NCBI GenBank assembly: GCA_017441925.1
Contig: JAFRUE010000007.1
Span: 248,001-312,000 of the forward strand
Length of the DNA stretch: 64,000 nucleotides
Direction: 5' to 3'
Source of the DNA: Bacillota bacterium
GTDB taxonomy: Bacteria; Bacillota; Clostridia; Lachnospirales; Bianqueaceae
Position 1 is the stretch's first letter, and each line of letters opens with the position of its first letter. Below are positions 33,535-41,762 of this stretch, piece after piece. The position numbers and the translations under genes are program-made. The notes under the pieces were generated by a model, which saw nothing but the letters and a program-made list of their open reading frames with translations, was not told the DNA's origin and did no database searches.

Positions 33535-34424
33535 AACTGGCTACATACAGACAGAACGGAACGGAACGTATCGGCGCGGTCTGCGGAGACCGGGTCGTAG
33601 CTCTTAGCGACATCGGATTTGCAGAAGCGACGATGCAGGAACTGATCCGGAATACGGATCCGGCTGTTTTTGCCGCGGCAGAGACCAAAGACAGACTCCA
33701 GGTAGCACTTGACGCGGGTAAATCCGTGCCGCTCGGAGAGGTCGAGCTGCTTGCACCGATTCCGCATCCTGCACAGGACGTGTTATGCCTCGGCATCAAT
33801 TACATGGATCATGCCGCGGAGTCCGCGAGAGCCAGAAACCAGGCTTTTGACGGTAAGAGAGAGCAGGCTGTCTACTTCAGCAAAAGAGTTAACGAAGCGA
33901 CCGGCGATAAGGCGGATATCCCGCTGCACGCGGATATTACGTCCCGTCTGGACTATGAATCCGAATTTGCGGTCATTCTCGGCAAGGACGCGGATCATGT
34001 CAGCCGTGAAGATGCCTGGAAGTATATCTTCGGCTATACGATCATAAACGATGTGAGCGCGCGCGACGTCCAGAACCTGCATCAGCAGTGGCATTTCGGC
34101 AAAAGCCTCTCCGGTGCCTGCCCGATGGGACCGTGGATCGTGACGGTCGATGAATTTGCCTGTCCGCCTGCTGTCGGCATCCGTTCCTACGTGAACGGAG
34201 AGCTTCGTCAGAACAGCAATACAGCGCTTCTGATCTTCGGAGTGGATTTCATCATTGAAGAACTGTCGCACGGCATGGTCCTGCAGGCCGGAAGCATTAT
34301 TTCGACCGGAACGCCTTCCGGAGTCGGAATGGGCATGAACCCGCCGCAGTTCCTGAAGGACGGAGACGAAGTCGTATGCGAGATCGATGGAATCGGCAGA
34401 CTGACCAATACCGTCAGAGCCTGA
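33531..34424 (+). CDS. Fumarylacetoacetate hydrolase family protein
   Basis: 297 residues from ATG 33531, which overlaps the glpK stop. The C-terminal FAH fold begins [15 protein letters not shown]. Metal and catalytic residues are in [11 protein letters not shown] (two Glu), [13 protein letters not shown] and [24 protein letters not shown]. Members hydrolyse or decarboxylate 2-oxo acids, acylpyruvates or oxaloacetate. The tight coupling to glpK is unusual and does not identify the substrate. Confidence 0.88.
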   Translation: MKLATYRQNGTERIGAVCGDRVVALSDIGFAEATMQELIRNTDPAVFAAAETKDRLQVALDAGKSVPLGEVELLAPIPHPAQDVLCLGINYMDHAAESARARNQAFDGKREQAVYFSKRVNEATGDKADIPLHADITSRLDYESEFAVILGKDADHVSREDAWKYIFGYTIINDVSARDVQNLHQQWHFGKSLSGACPMGPWIVTVDEFACPPAVGIRSYVNGELRQNSNTALLIFGVDFIIEELSHGMVLQAGSIISTGTPSGVGMGMNPPQFLKDGDEVVCEIDGIGRLTNTVRA

Positions 34425-34445
34425 TCCCTGATACAAGGAGGAAAT

Positions 34446-35393
34446 ATGCGTTCACAGTCAGTAATACTGGACGTTAAGAACGTTACAAAGAAATTCGGCC
34501 TTGTCACTGCGGTCAATCATGTGTCGCTGCAGGTGAGAGAGGGCGAGATCTACGGACTGACCGGGCCGAATGATTCCGGCAAGACCACGCTGATCAAGAT
34601 GATCCTCGGTCATCTCAGACCGACCGCCGGAAACATTTCGGTCTTCGGATACGACAACCAGAAGGAATACGCGGACGCGGTCGATTTCATCGGGGCTACG
34701 ATGGAATATCCGAACCATTATCCGTATCTGTCCGGATGGCAGAATCTGATGATGACAGCCAATATGTATCCGGATGTCAATAAGGCGAGAGTTGAGGAAG
34801 TCACGGAGCTTGTCGGGCTGAAGAGCGTGATCCATCAGAAGGTCAAGAGCTATTCGCTGGGCATGAAGCAGCGTCTCTCGATCGCACAGAGTATCCTCAA
34901 ATATCCGCAGCTCCTGATCCTGGATGAACCGCTTAAAGGATTTGATCCGTCCGCCATGCATGACTTTGTACAGTTGATGAAAAGTATCGCGGCCAACGGG
35001 ACCTCTGTTCTGCTGACAAGTTATCTGCTGGAAGATCTGGAAGAGCTGTGCGACCGTGTCGGGATCATGTCTCACGGATATCTGATCGCAGAGAGAGCAA
35101 TGGCTGATCTGCAGGTAGGTGATACTTCCTCTTTTACGATCCGGATCAAAGAGGGCAGCGAGGCAGAGGCTTATCAGCTGCTCCGGGATAACCAGAACAA
35201 GGATATCGATGAGACGTATTCATTCGACAAAGTTTCGGACTGCATCTTTGAGATCACGTCCAGTACGATGCCGCCGTCCCGTCTGAACCGGATCCTTGTG
35301 GAAGCCGGTATCGACGTGGAAGAGATCCGGACGCACCGTCAGACGCTGGAAGAGCTCTATACTTCTCTGACCGGAGGTGCTGAAATTGAATAA
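34446..35393 (+). CDS. ABC transporter ATP-binding protein (BcrA-like) with atypical switch region
   Basis: 315 residues. Walker A GPNDSGKTT (40-48), signature SLGMKQR (137-143) and Walker B LLILDEP (Asp160, Glu161) are intact. Two positions are odd: the D-loop reads LKGFDP, not NGLDP, and the H-loop His is Tyr193 (LLTSYLLEDLEEL, normally SSHLLxEIE). A ~100-residue C-terminal domain follows, as in the BcrA/DrrA group. The H-loop change may slow ATP hydrolysis (inference). AAGGAGG precedes ATG 34446; it overlaps the permease gene, so the two form one exporter. Confidence 0.88.
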   Translation: MRSQSVILDVKNVTKKFGLVTAVNHVSLQVREGEIYGLTGPNDSGKTTLIKMILGHLRPTAGNISVFGYDNQKEYADAVDFIGATMEYPNHYPYLSGWQNLMMTANMYPDVNKARVEEVTELVGLKSVIHQKVKSYSLGMKQRLSIAQSILKYPQLLILDEPLKGFDPSAMHDFVQLMKSIAANGTSVLLTSYLLEDLEELCDRVGIMSHGYLIAERAMADLQVGDTSSFTIRIKEGSEAEAYQLLRDNQNKDIDETYSFDKVSDCIFEITSSTMPPSRLNRILVEAGIDVEEIRTHRQTLEELYTSLTGGAEIE

Positions 35394-36909
35394 ACTGTTT
35401 CAGAATGAATGGATAAAACTTTTCGGCCGGAAAGGGACTAAAGTTCTGATCGCGCTCGCGCTGATCGCGTCTGTTCTTGCCGTCGGGATCCAGATGCTCT
35501 CAGACAGGGAAACACGTGTATCCTGGCAGGAGCCGTATCAGAATGCGGTCAGCCGGTATGAAGCCCAGCTGAATCAGTATCCTGAATACAATGCAGAAGA
35601 ATGGCTATCCGAGACAGAGTATAAAGCGGACATCCTCCGATGGAACAACGAGATCCAGAAGAACCGTTTCTGTCTGGATTCGGGGATTCCTTCCTGGGAT
35701 TGGCGCATGGGGATCGTTGACAGATATTTCCGCAATATGCAGCTCCTGGACGCTGTACGGGCAGGCTGGAATTCGCAGGATCTTGAGCGATATTTCGGTT
35801 TCCCGTCGGATCTGGATCTTGCGCAGGTAGAAGAGACCAATAAAGAACTGATGGTCTACATTCTCGGCAACGATTATTCGACATACAATAAAGAACAGCT
35901 CCAGCTTGCGGAAGAGCGTCTGCTGAAGCTGAAAGAATCTGTTTTTGTCGAAGGAGGGGAGAAGACGGTCGAGCTTGCCCAGGCTGATACGGAAATGCTG
36001 GAGCGGTATGTGACCTATAACGTGCCTCCGAACGCAAAGGATAACTGGATCAGTGTCGCTATCGCAAGGATCCGTGAGAATCAGGGCAATATCATCGAAT
36101 GGAAATATGAAGTCAATACGGATGCCGAGACTGCGAGAGAGAACGTGATGCTCTCGGAAGCGGCTAAAGTTTCGATCCAGAAAGATCTGTTTTCCCTGAC
36201 CAACAACCTGCCTTCATCGGATATCATGAAGGAAGTTTATACGGAGAGAACGACATATCTGCAGTTCTTCGAGAATTCGTTCCTGATGTCTGCGTCCGTC
36301 GTGATCCTCGGCATCCTTCTGGCCGTATGGCTGATCTGTATGGAATACCGCTACGGGACGATCGCGACTCTCGTACTGTATCCGTTCAAACGGAATCAGA
36401 TGCTGCACGCCAAATATCTGGTACTGGAGGTTATGCTTCTCTGCGTGACACTTTTAGAGTGTCTGATCACACTCTGCATCGGCAAATATCTGTATCCTGT
36501 ATCCGGCACGGATCCGGTCTACATGACCGTCGTAAAAGGGACAGTCTACTGGGTGCCGTATTTCGCGGCAGTTCTGTTACGGTATCTGGCGGTATTTGTG
36601 CAGGCTGTGATCATGGTGACGTTTGCGGTCATGGTCAGCGTGCTTGTACGTTCCTCATCGGTCGCGGTTTTCTCCGGTCTGTTCGCCTATCTGATCCTCC
36701 CGCAGATCGTGCGGATGATGTACTCCTATTTTGGCAAGTTCTTTGTGCTGCGGTATGAGATGTTCGTCAACCTGGATCTGACAAGGATCGCAGGCAATCT
36801 GCCGCCTGTAACGTTCGCAGAGTGGTGGGCCGCGTCACTGATCGTAATAGTCTGGTGGTTCATTTTCCGCAGAGTCTCCTATGCTGTATACAAGAGGCAG
36901 GAGATCTGA
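35386..36909 (+). CDS. ABC-2 type transporter permease with large external domain
   Basis: 507 residues from TTG 35386, placed 8 bases after GGAGG; the GTG at 35377 overlaps that site. The first membrane helix is at ~20-40, followed by a ~250-residue soluble, probably extracellular, charged segment, then five or six helices from ~300 to the end, including a final one with WWAASLIVIVWWFIFRR. This is the layout of the ABC-2_membrane group. The start overlaps the ATPase stop by 8 bases. Substrate unknown. Confidence 0.85.
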   Translation: MNKLFQNEWIKLFGRKGTKVLIALALIASVLAVGIQMLSDRETRVSWQEPYQNAVSRYEAQLNQYPEYNAEEWLSETEYKADILRWNNEIQKNRFCLDSGIPSWDWRMGIVDRYFRNMQLLDAVRAGWNSQDLERYFGFPSDLDLAQVEETNKELMVYILGNDYSTYNKEQLQLAEERLLKLKESVFVEGGEKTVELAQADTEMLERYVTYNVPPNAKDNWISVAIARIRENQGNIIEWKYEVNTDAETARENVMLSEAAKVSIQKDLFSLTNNLPSSDIMKEVYTERTTYLQFFENSFLMSASVVILGILLAVWLICMEYRYGTIATLVLYPFKRNQMLHAKYLVLEVMLLCVTLLECLITLCIGKYLYPVSGTDPVYMTVVKGTVYWVPYFAAVLLRYLAVFVQAVIMVTFAVMVSVLVRSSSVAVFSGLFAYLILPQIVRMMYSYFGKFFVLRYEMFVNLDLTRIAGNLPPVTFAEWWAASLIVIVWWFIFRRVSYAVYKRQEI

Positions 36910-36940
36910 AGAGACGCAAAGCCATTAACTGAATAACGCA

Positions 36941-36971
36941 AAAAAGGAGCGCTGGGTTCGGCCCAGCGCTC
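36941..36971 (-). terminator. Terminator of the minus-strand membrane protein gene
   Basis: GAGCGCTGGG/CCCAGCGCTC 10-bp stem, 5-base loop (36947-36971); on the minus strand it is followed by CTTTTTT. It also ends the ABC transporter transcript by hairpin alone. Confidence 0.85.
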
Positions 36972-36977
36972 TAAATA

Positions 36978-37056
36978 TATTTGGAGGAGAAAATAAAATG
37001 AAGATATAAACATGAAAAAGTTCCGATGGTTAAAATATACAATATAAATGTGAACA
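36978..37056 (+). other. Possible gene remnant: ribosome binding site with two tiny reading frames
   Basis: GGAGGAG is followed by ATGAAGATATAA (three codons) and then an 11-codon frame starting ATGAAAAAG. The AT-rich stretch between the terminator and 37105 holds nothing longer. It looks like the leftover 5' end of a lost gene, though tiny peptides cannot be excluded. Confidence 0.3.
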
Positions 37057-37105
37057 AATTATGAACAGAACAATGCAGTCTGGTTTCATTCGGGAAACGG
37101 TCTTG

Positions 37106-38062
37106 TTACAGATCGCCTTGATTATCTGCGGTATTCTCCGCAACGGTCGCAGAATTTTCGGCCAAGCGGGCAGCGGCTTCTTTGGCTTCACGATCGGCAG
37201 CTTCTTTCGCCGCAATTTTTTCCAGATATTCAGCATGTTTGCGGGCTTTGAATTCCTTACGCTGCTGAGTCAGGAGCATCCTCTGATTGTTGTACCAGCG
37301 GAAATACAGGTACAGACCGCCTGCGACAGCGGCGATATCCAGGAAGAGTACGATCGCGTATCCCCAGGTCGGAAGAACAAGACTGAAATAATCCGAAGTG
37401 AAGAGCACGGCGAACTGTATCGCCATACCATACAGTGCAAATACGAATCTGCCGCGTTTCATACCGTGATAGACAAGAACGAAGATCAGGACCACAGTCA
37501 GAGCGATCAGGACGAAATTCAGTATTTCAAGCAGGCACTGCCAGATATCGGCAGTCTGCATGATGGCCAGATAATCGTCGATCTCTTCCCGTGTGACCGT
37601 CTCGTTTACAAGAGAATAGACAGTCCCGTCATTGACCATCTTGGCAATGCGTGCCTCATTCGCATAGCCGTATGCAAGGGACGCGGCGTTGTAGATCCAG
37701 TAGGAAATACCGGAAGCGATCGCGTCGTAGACCGTCCATTTGCCGCGGCGTATCCACTTGAGGAAAAGATAGGCGATCGGCGCGAGGAAGAGGGCCGGGA
37801 GCAGGGATATGACCAGATAGTAGATGACCAGATGATCCGGTGAAGTCAAGAATGCGTTGACAGCCGGAATCTCCGTCAGCAGGGAATAGGATACGGACGT
37901 CAGGATCTGTCCGGACAGGAAGTAAACGGCAAAACCGAGAACGACCGATATGATCGGGAATTTATGGATCCGGCGCAGTCTGTAGAATCCGTAGATGATA
38001 AACATAAGCGGCAGTACGCCGGCCAGTACAAATCCAACGATCGTGCTTCGAGCGATGGTCAT
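37106..38062 (-). CDS. Polytopic membrane protein of unknown function with charged C-terminal tail
   Basis: 318 residues with about seven membrane helices up to residue ~260, then a cytosolic helical tail rich in Lys, Glu and Ala (QQRKEFKARKHAEYLEKIAAKEAADR), probably a coiled coil. The layout resembles YhfC-type membrane proteins, but I do not see their EExxR-type motif, so I leave it unnamed. AAGGAGGATC precedes ATG 38062. It is a single gene with its own promoter (38113-38141) and terminator. Confidence 0.7.
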   Translation of the reverse strand: MTIARSTIVGFVLAGVLPLMFIIYGFYRLRRIHKFPIISVVLGFAVYFLSGQILTSVSYSLLTEIPAVNAFLTSPDHLVIYYLVISLLPALFLAPIAYLFLKWIRRGKWTVYDAIASGISYWIYNAASLAYGYANEARIAKMVNDGTVYSLVNETVTREEIDDYLAIMQTADIWQCLLEILNFVLIALTVVLIFVLVYHGMKRGRFVFALYGMAIQFAVLFTSDYFSLVLPTWGYAIVLFLDIAAVAGGLYLYFRWYNNQRMLLTQQRKEFKARKHAEYLEKIAAKEAADREAKEAAARLAENSATVAENTADNQGDL

Positions 38063-38112
38063 GAATGATCCTCCTTAAGCTTATACCTGCAGGGAGCAGG
38101 CTCCGTTCATAA

Positions 38113-38141
38113 ATTATACCCTTATTTAACAAAATTGAAAA
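38113..38141 (-). promoter_or_regulatory. Promoter of the membrane protein gene
   Basis: TTTTCA, 17 bases, TATAAT on the minus strand. Confidence 0.55.
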
Positions 38142-38170
38142 GGGATTCAGGCTTTTTTTCTGTGAAAGTC

Positions 38171-38199
38171 TGTTCAATTGCAGACTCCTGTGATATAAT
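38171..38199 (+). promoter_or_regulatory. Extended -10 promoter of the PRPP synthetase operon
   Basis: TGTGATATAAT carries an extended -10; the -35 (TGTTCA) is poor. Confidence 0.5.
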
Positions 38200-38243
38200 G
38201 CAGATGTTCCAATATGATTATTTCCCAGAAAGAGAGGCACTGT

Positions 38244-39425
38244 ATGGCAGGAAATGTGATTTCGAGTCAGATTGAAGACCATCATCAGGTAGCGCCTATC
38301 GGTATCATCATGATGCAGGGGACCGAAGAGCTCAGCAAAAAGGTCAATGAGAGACTGATGAAGCTGTACTCGGATCTGCACGGCCCGGAGATCGTCCGTA
38401 TGCCGGTCATGATCAAACCCGATGTGCCGAGGTTCCAGAGCGGAGACGGTAAAGCCGTATTGAATGAGTCGGTACGCGGACTGGATATCTATATCATCTG
38501 CGATCCCGGCAATTACAGCTGCACGTATACGATGTTCGGCCAGGAAGTGCCGATGAGTCCTGATGATCATTTCGCGGATCTGAAGCGTATCATTCAGGCG
38601 ATTTCCGGCAAAGCGCACCGTGTCAGCGTCATCATGCCGCTTCTTTACGGAGGCAGACAGCATAAACGCAACAGACGTGAGAGCCTGGACTGTGCGATGG
38701 CCCTTCAGGAGCTGGAGAGCATGGGCGTAGAGGAGATCGTCACGTTTGATGCTCATGATCCTCGTGTTGTCAATGCTGTTCCTCTGATGGGATTCGATAA
38801 CGTTCTTCCCAACTATCACGTCCTGAAGGCTTTGCTCAACCATGTACCGGATCTGCAGATCGATAAGGACAATTTCATGGTCGTCAGCCCGGATACAGGC
38901 GCTATGGAACGGAACGTTTTCTACGCTTCTGTTCTTGGGGTAGAGCTTGGAATGTATTATAAGCGCAGGGATTATTCCCAGATCGTAAACGGAAAAAATC
39001 CGATAGTCGCTCATGAGTTCCTTGGAACGGATGTAGGCGGCAAGGATGTTCTGATCTACGATGATATCATTTCATCCGGCGAATCCGTACTGGATATTGC
39101 CTATGATCTGCGCGAGCGCGGAGCGGGCAGGGTCTTCGCAGGATGTACTTATGCACTGTTTACCGACGGAATCGGCAAATTCCAGGAAGCTGTCGATAAA
39201 GGCGTGCTGTCAGCTGTCCTTTCTTCCAACCTGACCTATCGCCGTCCGGAGCTTAAGAATGTCTCCTGGTATTATGAAGTTGACTGTTCCAAGTATATGA
39301 CATATCTGATCGCGGCGCTTAATCATGATATGTCGGTCAGTCTGCTGCTTGACCCGACAGCAAAGATCAATACGCTGATCGAGAACCACCGCGCCAATAA
39401 ACCTCAGCTGGAGCTTTTCAAATGA
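38244..39425 (+). CDS. prs: Ribose-phosphate pyrophosphokinase (long, divergent form)
   Basis: 393 residues from ATG 38244 (AGAGAGG upstream), about 75 longer than classic Prs. Key sites: MPLLYGGRQHKRNRRESL (flexible loop with Arg-Gln-Arg), FDAHDPRVVNAVP, VVSPDTGAMERN and the PRPP-binding motif LIYDDIISSGESVLD, with SSGES in place of the usual TGGT. It makes PRPP from ribose 5-phosphate and ATP for nucleotides, His, Trp and NAD. Another, standard Prs may exist elsewhere in the genome. The stop overlaps the next gene by 4 bases. Confidence 0.85.
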   Translation: MAGNVISSQIEDHHQVAPIGIIMMQGTEELSKKVNERLMKLYSDLHGPEIVRMPVMIKPDVPRFQSGDGKAVLNESVRGLDIYIICDPGNYSCTYTMFGQEVPMSPDDHFADLKRIIQAISGKAHRVSVIMPLLYGGRQHKRNRRESLDCAMALQELESMGVEEIVTFDAHDPRVVNAVPLMGFDNVLPNYHVLKALLNHVPDLQIDKDNFMVVSPDTGAMERNVFYASVLGVELGMYYKRRDYSQIVNGKNPIVAHEFLGTDVGGKDVLIYDDIISSGESVLDIAYDLRERGAGRVFAGCTYALFTDGIGKFQEAVDKGVLSAVLSSNLTYRRPELKNVSWYYEVDCSKYMTYLIAALNHDMSVSLLLDPTAKINTLIENHRANKPQLELFK

Positions 39426-40054
39426 GCAATCCTATTAAAAAATGGCGTTATGAAGCCATCGGTAAGAGCATTACCAAAACACTGAACGAGAAAGGGTTCA
39501 ATGCCGTCTACGTGGATACGGTGGAGGAGGCAAGAGAGCTGCTCCTGTCCATGGTCCCGGAGGGCGTTTCGATCGGACTCGGCGGATCAGTTACACTGAA
39601 TCAGCTGGATGTGATCGATCATTTCCGCAAAGGAAACTATGATCTGATCGACCGCTATCAGTGTGAAGATCATGTGCAGAAATATCACGAAGCGCTCAGC
39701 GCTGATTACTTCCTGACCGGTACCAACGCGATCACATTAAACGGTGAGCTTGTGAATATGGACTGCTCAGGCAACCGTGTCGCGGCGATGATCTTCGGAC
39801 CTAAGCACGTAATCATCGTTGCGGGAGCCAATAAAATCGTCAAGAATATTGATGAGGCGATCGCACGGATCAAGACGATCGCACCGCTTAATTCAAAGCG
39901 AAACGGTCATGACACGCCCTGTACGCTGAGCGGCTACTGTGAAGATTGCAGAACGCGGAAACGTATGTGCAACTATCTTGGCGTAATCTATGACGGCTGG
40001 AAGGAGCCGGACCGCTTCCGGATGATCATTATCGGAGACGAAGCCGGATTGTAA
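39422..40054 (+). CDS. LUD-domain (lactate utilisation/LutC-like) protein
   Basis: 210 residues. The LUD (former DUF162) fold is seen in VSIGLGGSVTLNQL, DYFLTGTNAITLNGELVNMD and VIIVAGANKIVKNIDEA. A late Cys-rich stretch (CTLSGYCEDCRTRKRMC) could bind a metal and is common in the Clostridia version. The start overlaps the PRPP synthetase stop (ATGA). LutA and LutB partners are absent, so a role in lactate oxidation is not supported by context. Confidence 0.85.
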   Translation: MSNPIKKWRYEAIGKSITKTLNEKGFNAVYVDTVEEARELLLSMVPEGVSIGLGGSVTLNQLDVIDHFRKGNYDLIDRYQCEDHVQKYHEALSADYFLTGTNAITLNGELVNMDCSGNRVAAMIFGPKHVIIVAGANKIVKNIDEAIARIKTIAPLNSKRNGHDTPCTLSGYCEDCRTRKRMCNYLGVIYDGWKEPDRFRMIIIGDEAGL

Positions 40055-40082
40055 ACTCTTACATGACTGGAGGGATGTTAAC

Positions 40083-40334
40083 GTGAGTTACGTAAAGAAA
40101 AAGCTGATCACAGCCTGGACGCTGATCCTGCTGGGCGTTGGAGCTTTTGCTTTTGATGTGATTTCTGTTAAGAACGCGCTTCCGACCGAAGGTAAGTGGA
40201 AAGGCGTGATCTTCCAGTTCCATCCGGCATATCCGCAACAAGGGCTTGTTATCATCCTGGTCGGCATTGTCGGAGCATTCCTGCTGATTGCAGGTATTAT
40301 ATATCTGGTTGTTATCCTTAAGCAGGATTACTGA
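40083..40334 (+). CDS. Small two-helix membrane protein
   Basis: 83 residues from GTG 40083, with GGAGGG upstream. Hydrophobic helices at about residues 8-28 and 53-77 flank a ~24-residue loop. No family recognised. It lies 28 bases after the LUD gene and before a strong terminator, so it is the last gene of the prs operon. Confidence 0.65.
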   Translation: MSYVKKKLITAWTLILLGVGAFAFDVISVKNALPTEGKWKGVIFQFHPAYPQQGLVIILVGIVGAFLLIAGIIYLVVILKQDY

Positions 40335-40361
40335 ACCTGCCGCGGATCAATGAAGATGAAG

Positions 40362-40388
40362 AAAACCCGCCATACGGCGGGTTTTTTG
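40362..40388. terminator. Bidirectional terminator between the small membrane protein gene and lexA
   Basis: AACCCGCC/GGCGGGTT with a 4-base loop; TTTTTT on plus, TTTTC on minus. Confidence 0.88.
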
Positions 40389-40415
40389 TATACATATGAT
40401 TTGCGGCAGACCGTA

Positions 40416-41081
40416 TTACGCGAGCGAACGGAAGACGCCGATAACCTTGCCCAGGATAGAGGCATCCTTGACATAAATCGGCTCCATTAAGTCATTTTCC
40501 GGCTGCAGACGGATGAAATCCTTCTCCCGGAAATAACGCTTTACAGTCGCGCTGTCATCAATGAGCGCTACGACGATCTGACCGTTCTGCGCAACATTTT
40601 GCTGATGAACGACGATCAGATCTCCGTCGAGAATACCTGCGTTGATCATGCTCTCGCCCTTTACGTGCAGCATAAAGCACTTCTCCGGATCACTGCCCAG
40701 AAGATCCAGGGGAAGAGGGAAGCGGGACTCGAGATTCTCGGAAGCAAGGATCGGCTGACCGGCAGCAACGCGGCCGATAACAGGAATCTGCGCAACATCC
40801 GCAGGAGGGGCCTCTTCAAACTCGGGTTCGGGCAGATTCTCCGGAAGAGCAGAGTCCTCCGGTCGGACAAGGATCTCTATAGCACGGGGCTTGGTCGGAT
40901 CTCTGCGGATATACCCTTTCCGCTCAAGACGCTCAAGATGTCCGTGAACTGTTGATGTCGAACTCAGATTCGCAGCCTCGCAGATCTCTCTGACTGAAGG
41001 GGGATAACCCTTCTCAGACTGTTTGCGAATAATAAAATCCAGAATCTGTTTCTGCTTTGAAGATAAAGAATTGCTCTTCAT
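40416..41081 (-). CDS. lexA: SOS repressor LexA
   Basis: 221 residues counted from ATG 41081; GTG one codon earlier is equally well placed behind GGGAG. The N-terminal winged helix ([29 protein letters not shown]) binds SOS boxes. The autocleavage site is Ala107-Gly108 (GRVAAGQP), with Ser144 (GESM) and Lys181 (ATVKRYF) as the catalytic pair. Its own promoter contains an SOS box next to the -35, so it is self-regulated. Divergent from the yneA-like gene, as in Bacillus. Confidence 0.97.
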   Translation of the reverse strand: MKSNSLSSKQKQILDFIIRKQSEKGYPPSVREICEAANLSSTSTVHGHLERLERKGYIRRDPTKPRAIEILVRPEDSALPENLPEPEFEEAPPADVAQIPVIGRVAAGQPILASENLESRFPLPLDLLGSDPEKCFMLHVKGESMINAGILDGDLIVVHQQNVAQNGQIVVALIDDSATVKRYFREKDFIRLQPENDLMEPIYVKDASILGKVIGVFRSLA

Positions 41082-41116
41082 CACAAAAAATCTCCCTTCT
41101 GAAATCATCTGTTCTC

Positions 41117-41155
41117 ATTATAGCACGGATGGGAACAGATGTCAAACGCTTGTTC
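41117..41155 (-). promoter_or_regulatory. lexA promoter with overlapping SOS box
   Basis: TTGACA (41140-41145), 17 bases, TATAAT (41117-41122) on the minus strand. GAACAAGCGTTT (41144-41155, minus), a near match to GAAC-N4-GTTC, overlaps the -35 edge. Confidence 0.8.
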
Positions 41156-41200
41156 TAAAATATTTACAAGAAATTTTGTTCGATATTTTTAAAAAGACTA

Positions 41201-41229
41201 TTGACAAGAACAAATGTTCTATATATAAT
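41201..41229 (+). promoter_or_regulatory. yneA promoter with SOS box in the spacer
   Basis: TTGACA (41201-41206), 17 bases, TATAAT (41224-41229). The palindrome AGAACAAATGTTCT (41207-41220) fills the spacer and is a perfect GAAC-N4-GTTC LexA site. A second, weaker site AGAACAAATATTCA lies just downstream at 41243-41256. Confidence 0.88.
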
Positions 41230-41341
41230 AGAGAACGTAACAAGAACAAATATTCATGGATCTGTTCCCTTAGATTGACCCCGATGCGAACGGATCTTTC
41301 AACATAGCCTGGCAAGCGGCTTTCAGGAAAGGAGATCAGTT

Positions 41342-41719
41342 ATGTACAGTCATTCCGGAACCATCGCAATTAAAAATCCCGGCATCAGCACTAAGCATGC
41401 CGGCCGGGAACTGACATCGGTCAGAAGGCAGATCAGGCTTCTGACCGCTATGACGATTGTTGTATTTACTGTTGTTATAATACTTTCTGCAATACTTTCA
41501 CCCAAAATTACGTTCGCTAAATCCGGCAGCGCCGGTCCGGTATATGAGTCTGTTCGGATCGAGACCGGAGATACCATGTGGGATATTGCATCACGTTATG
41601 CGGAACCGGGGACGGATATCCGCTCTCTGATCAGACAGATCGAGGAACTGAATCATATTTCTGCGGACTTTATATATGATGGACAGTATCTGATCGTTCC
41701 GGTCTCATCAGGATCGTAA
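41342..41719 (+). CDS. yneA: YneA-like SOS-induced cell division inhibitor (LysM protein)
   Basis: 125 residues. One membrane helix (~33-53) is followed by a single extracellular LysM domain (~71-121: VRIETGDTMWDIASRY ... YDGQYLIVP). In Bacillus and relatives YneA has this layout, is divergent from lexA, and delays division during DNA damage. The promoter carries a perfect LexA site. The first 30 residues form a basic cytoplasmic tail. AAAGGAG precedes ATG 41342. The name is by architecture, position and regulation; direct sequence identity was not tested. Confidence 0.82.
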   Translation: MYSHSGTIAIKNPGISTKHAGRELTSVRRQIRLLTAMTIVVFTVVIILSAILSPKITFAKSGSAGPVYESVRIETGDTMWDIASRYAEPGTDIRSLIRQIEELNHISADFIYDGQYLIVPVSSGS

Positions 41720-41737
41720 AGCCTTTACAGTGTATTT

Positions 41738-41762
41738 AAAGGCCTTTTACAAGGCCTTTTTT
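41738..41762 (+). terminator. Terminator of yneA
   Basis: AAAGGCC/GGCCTTT with an 8-base loop followed by a T run; it reaches into the end of the convergent recombinase gene. Confidence 0.8.
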
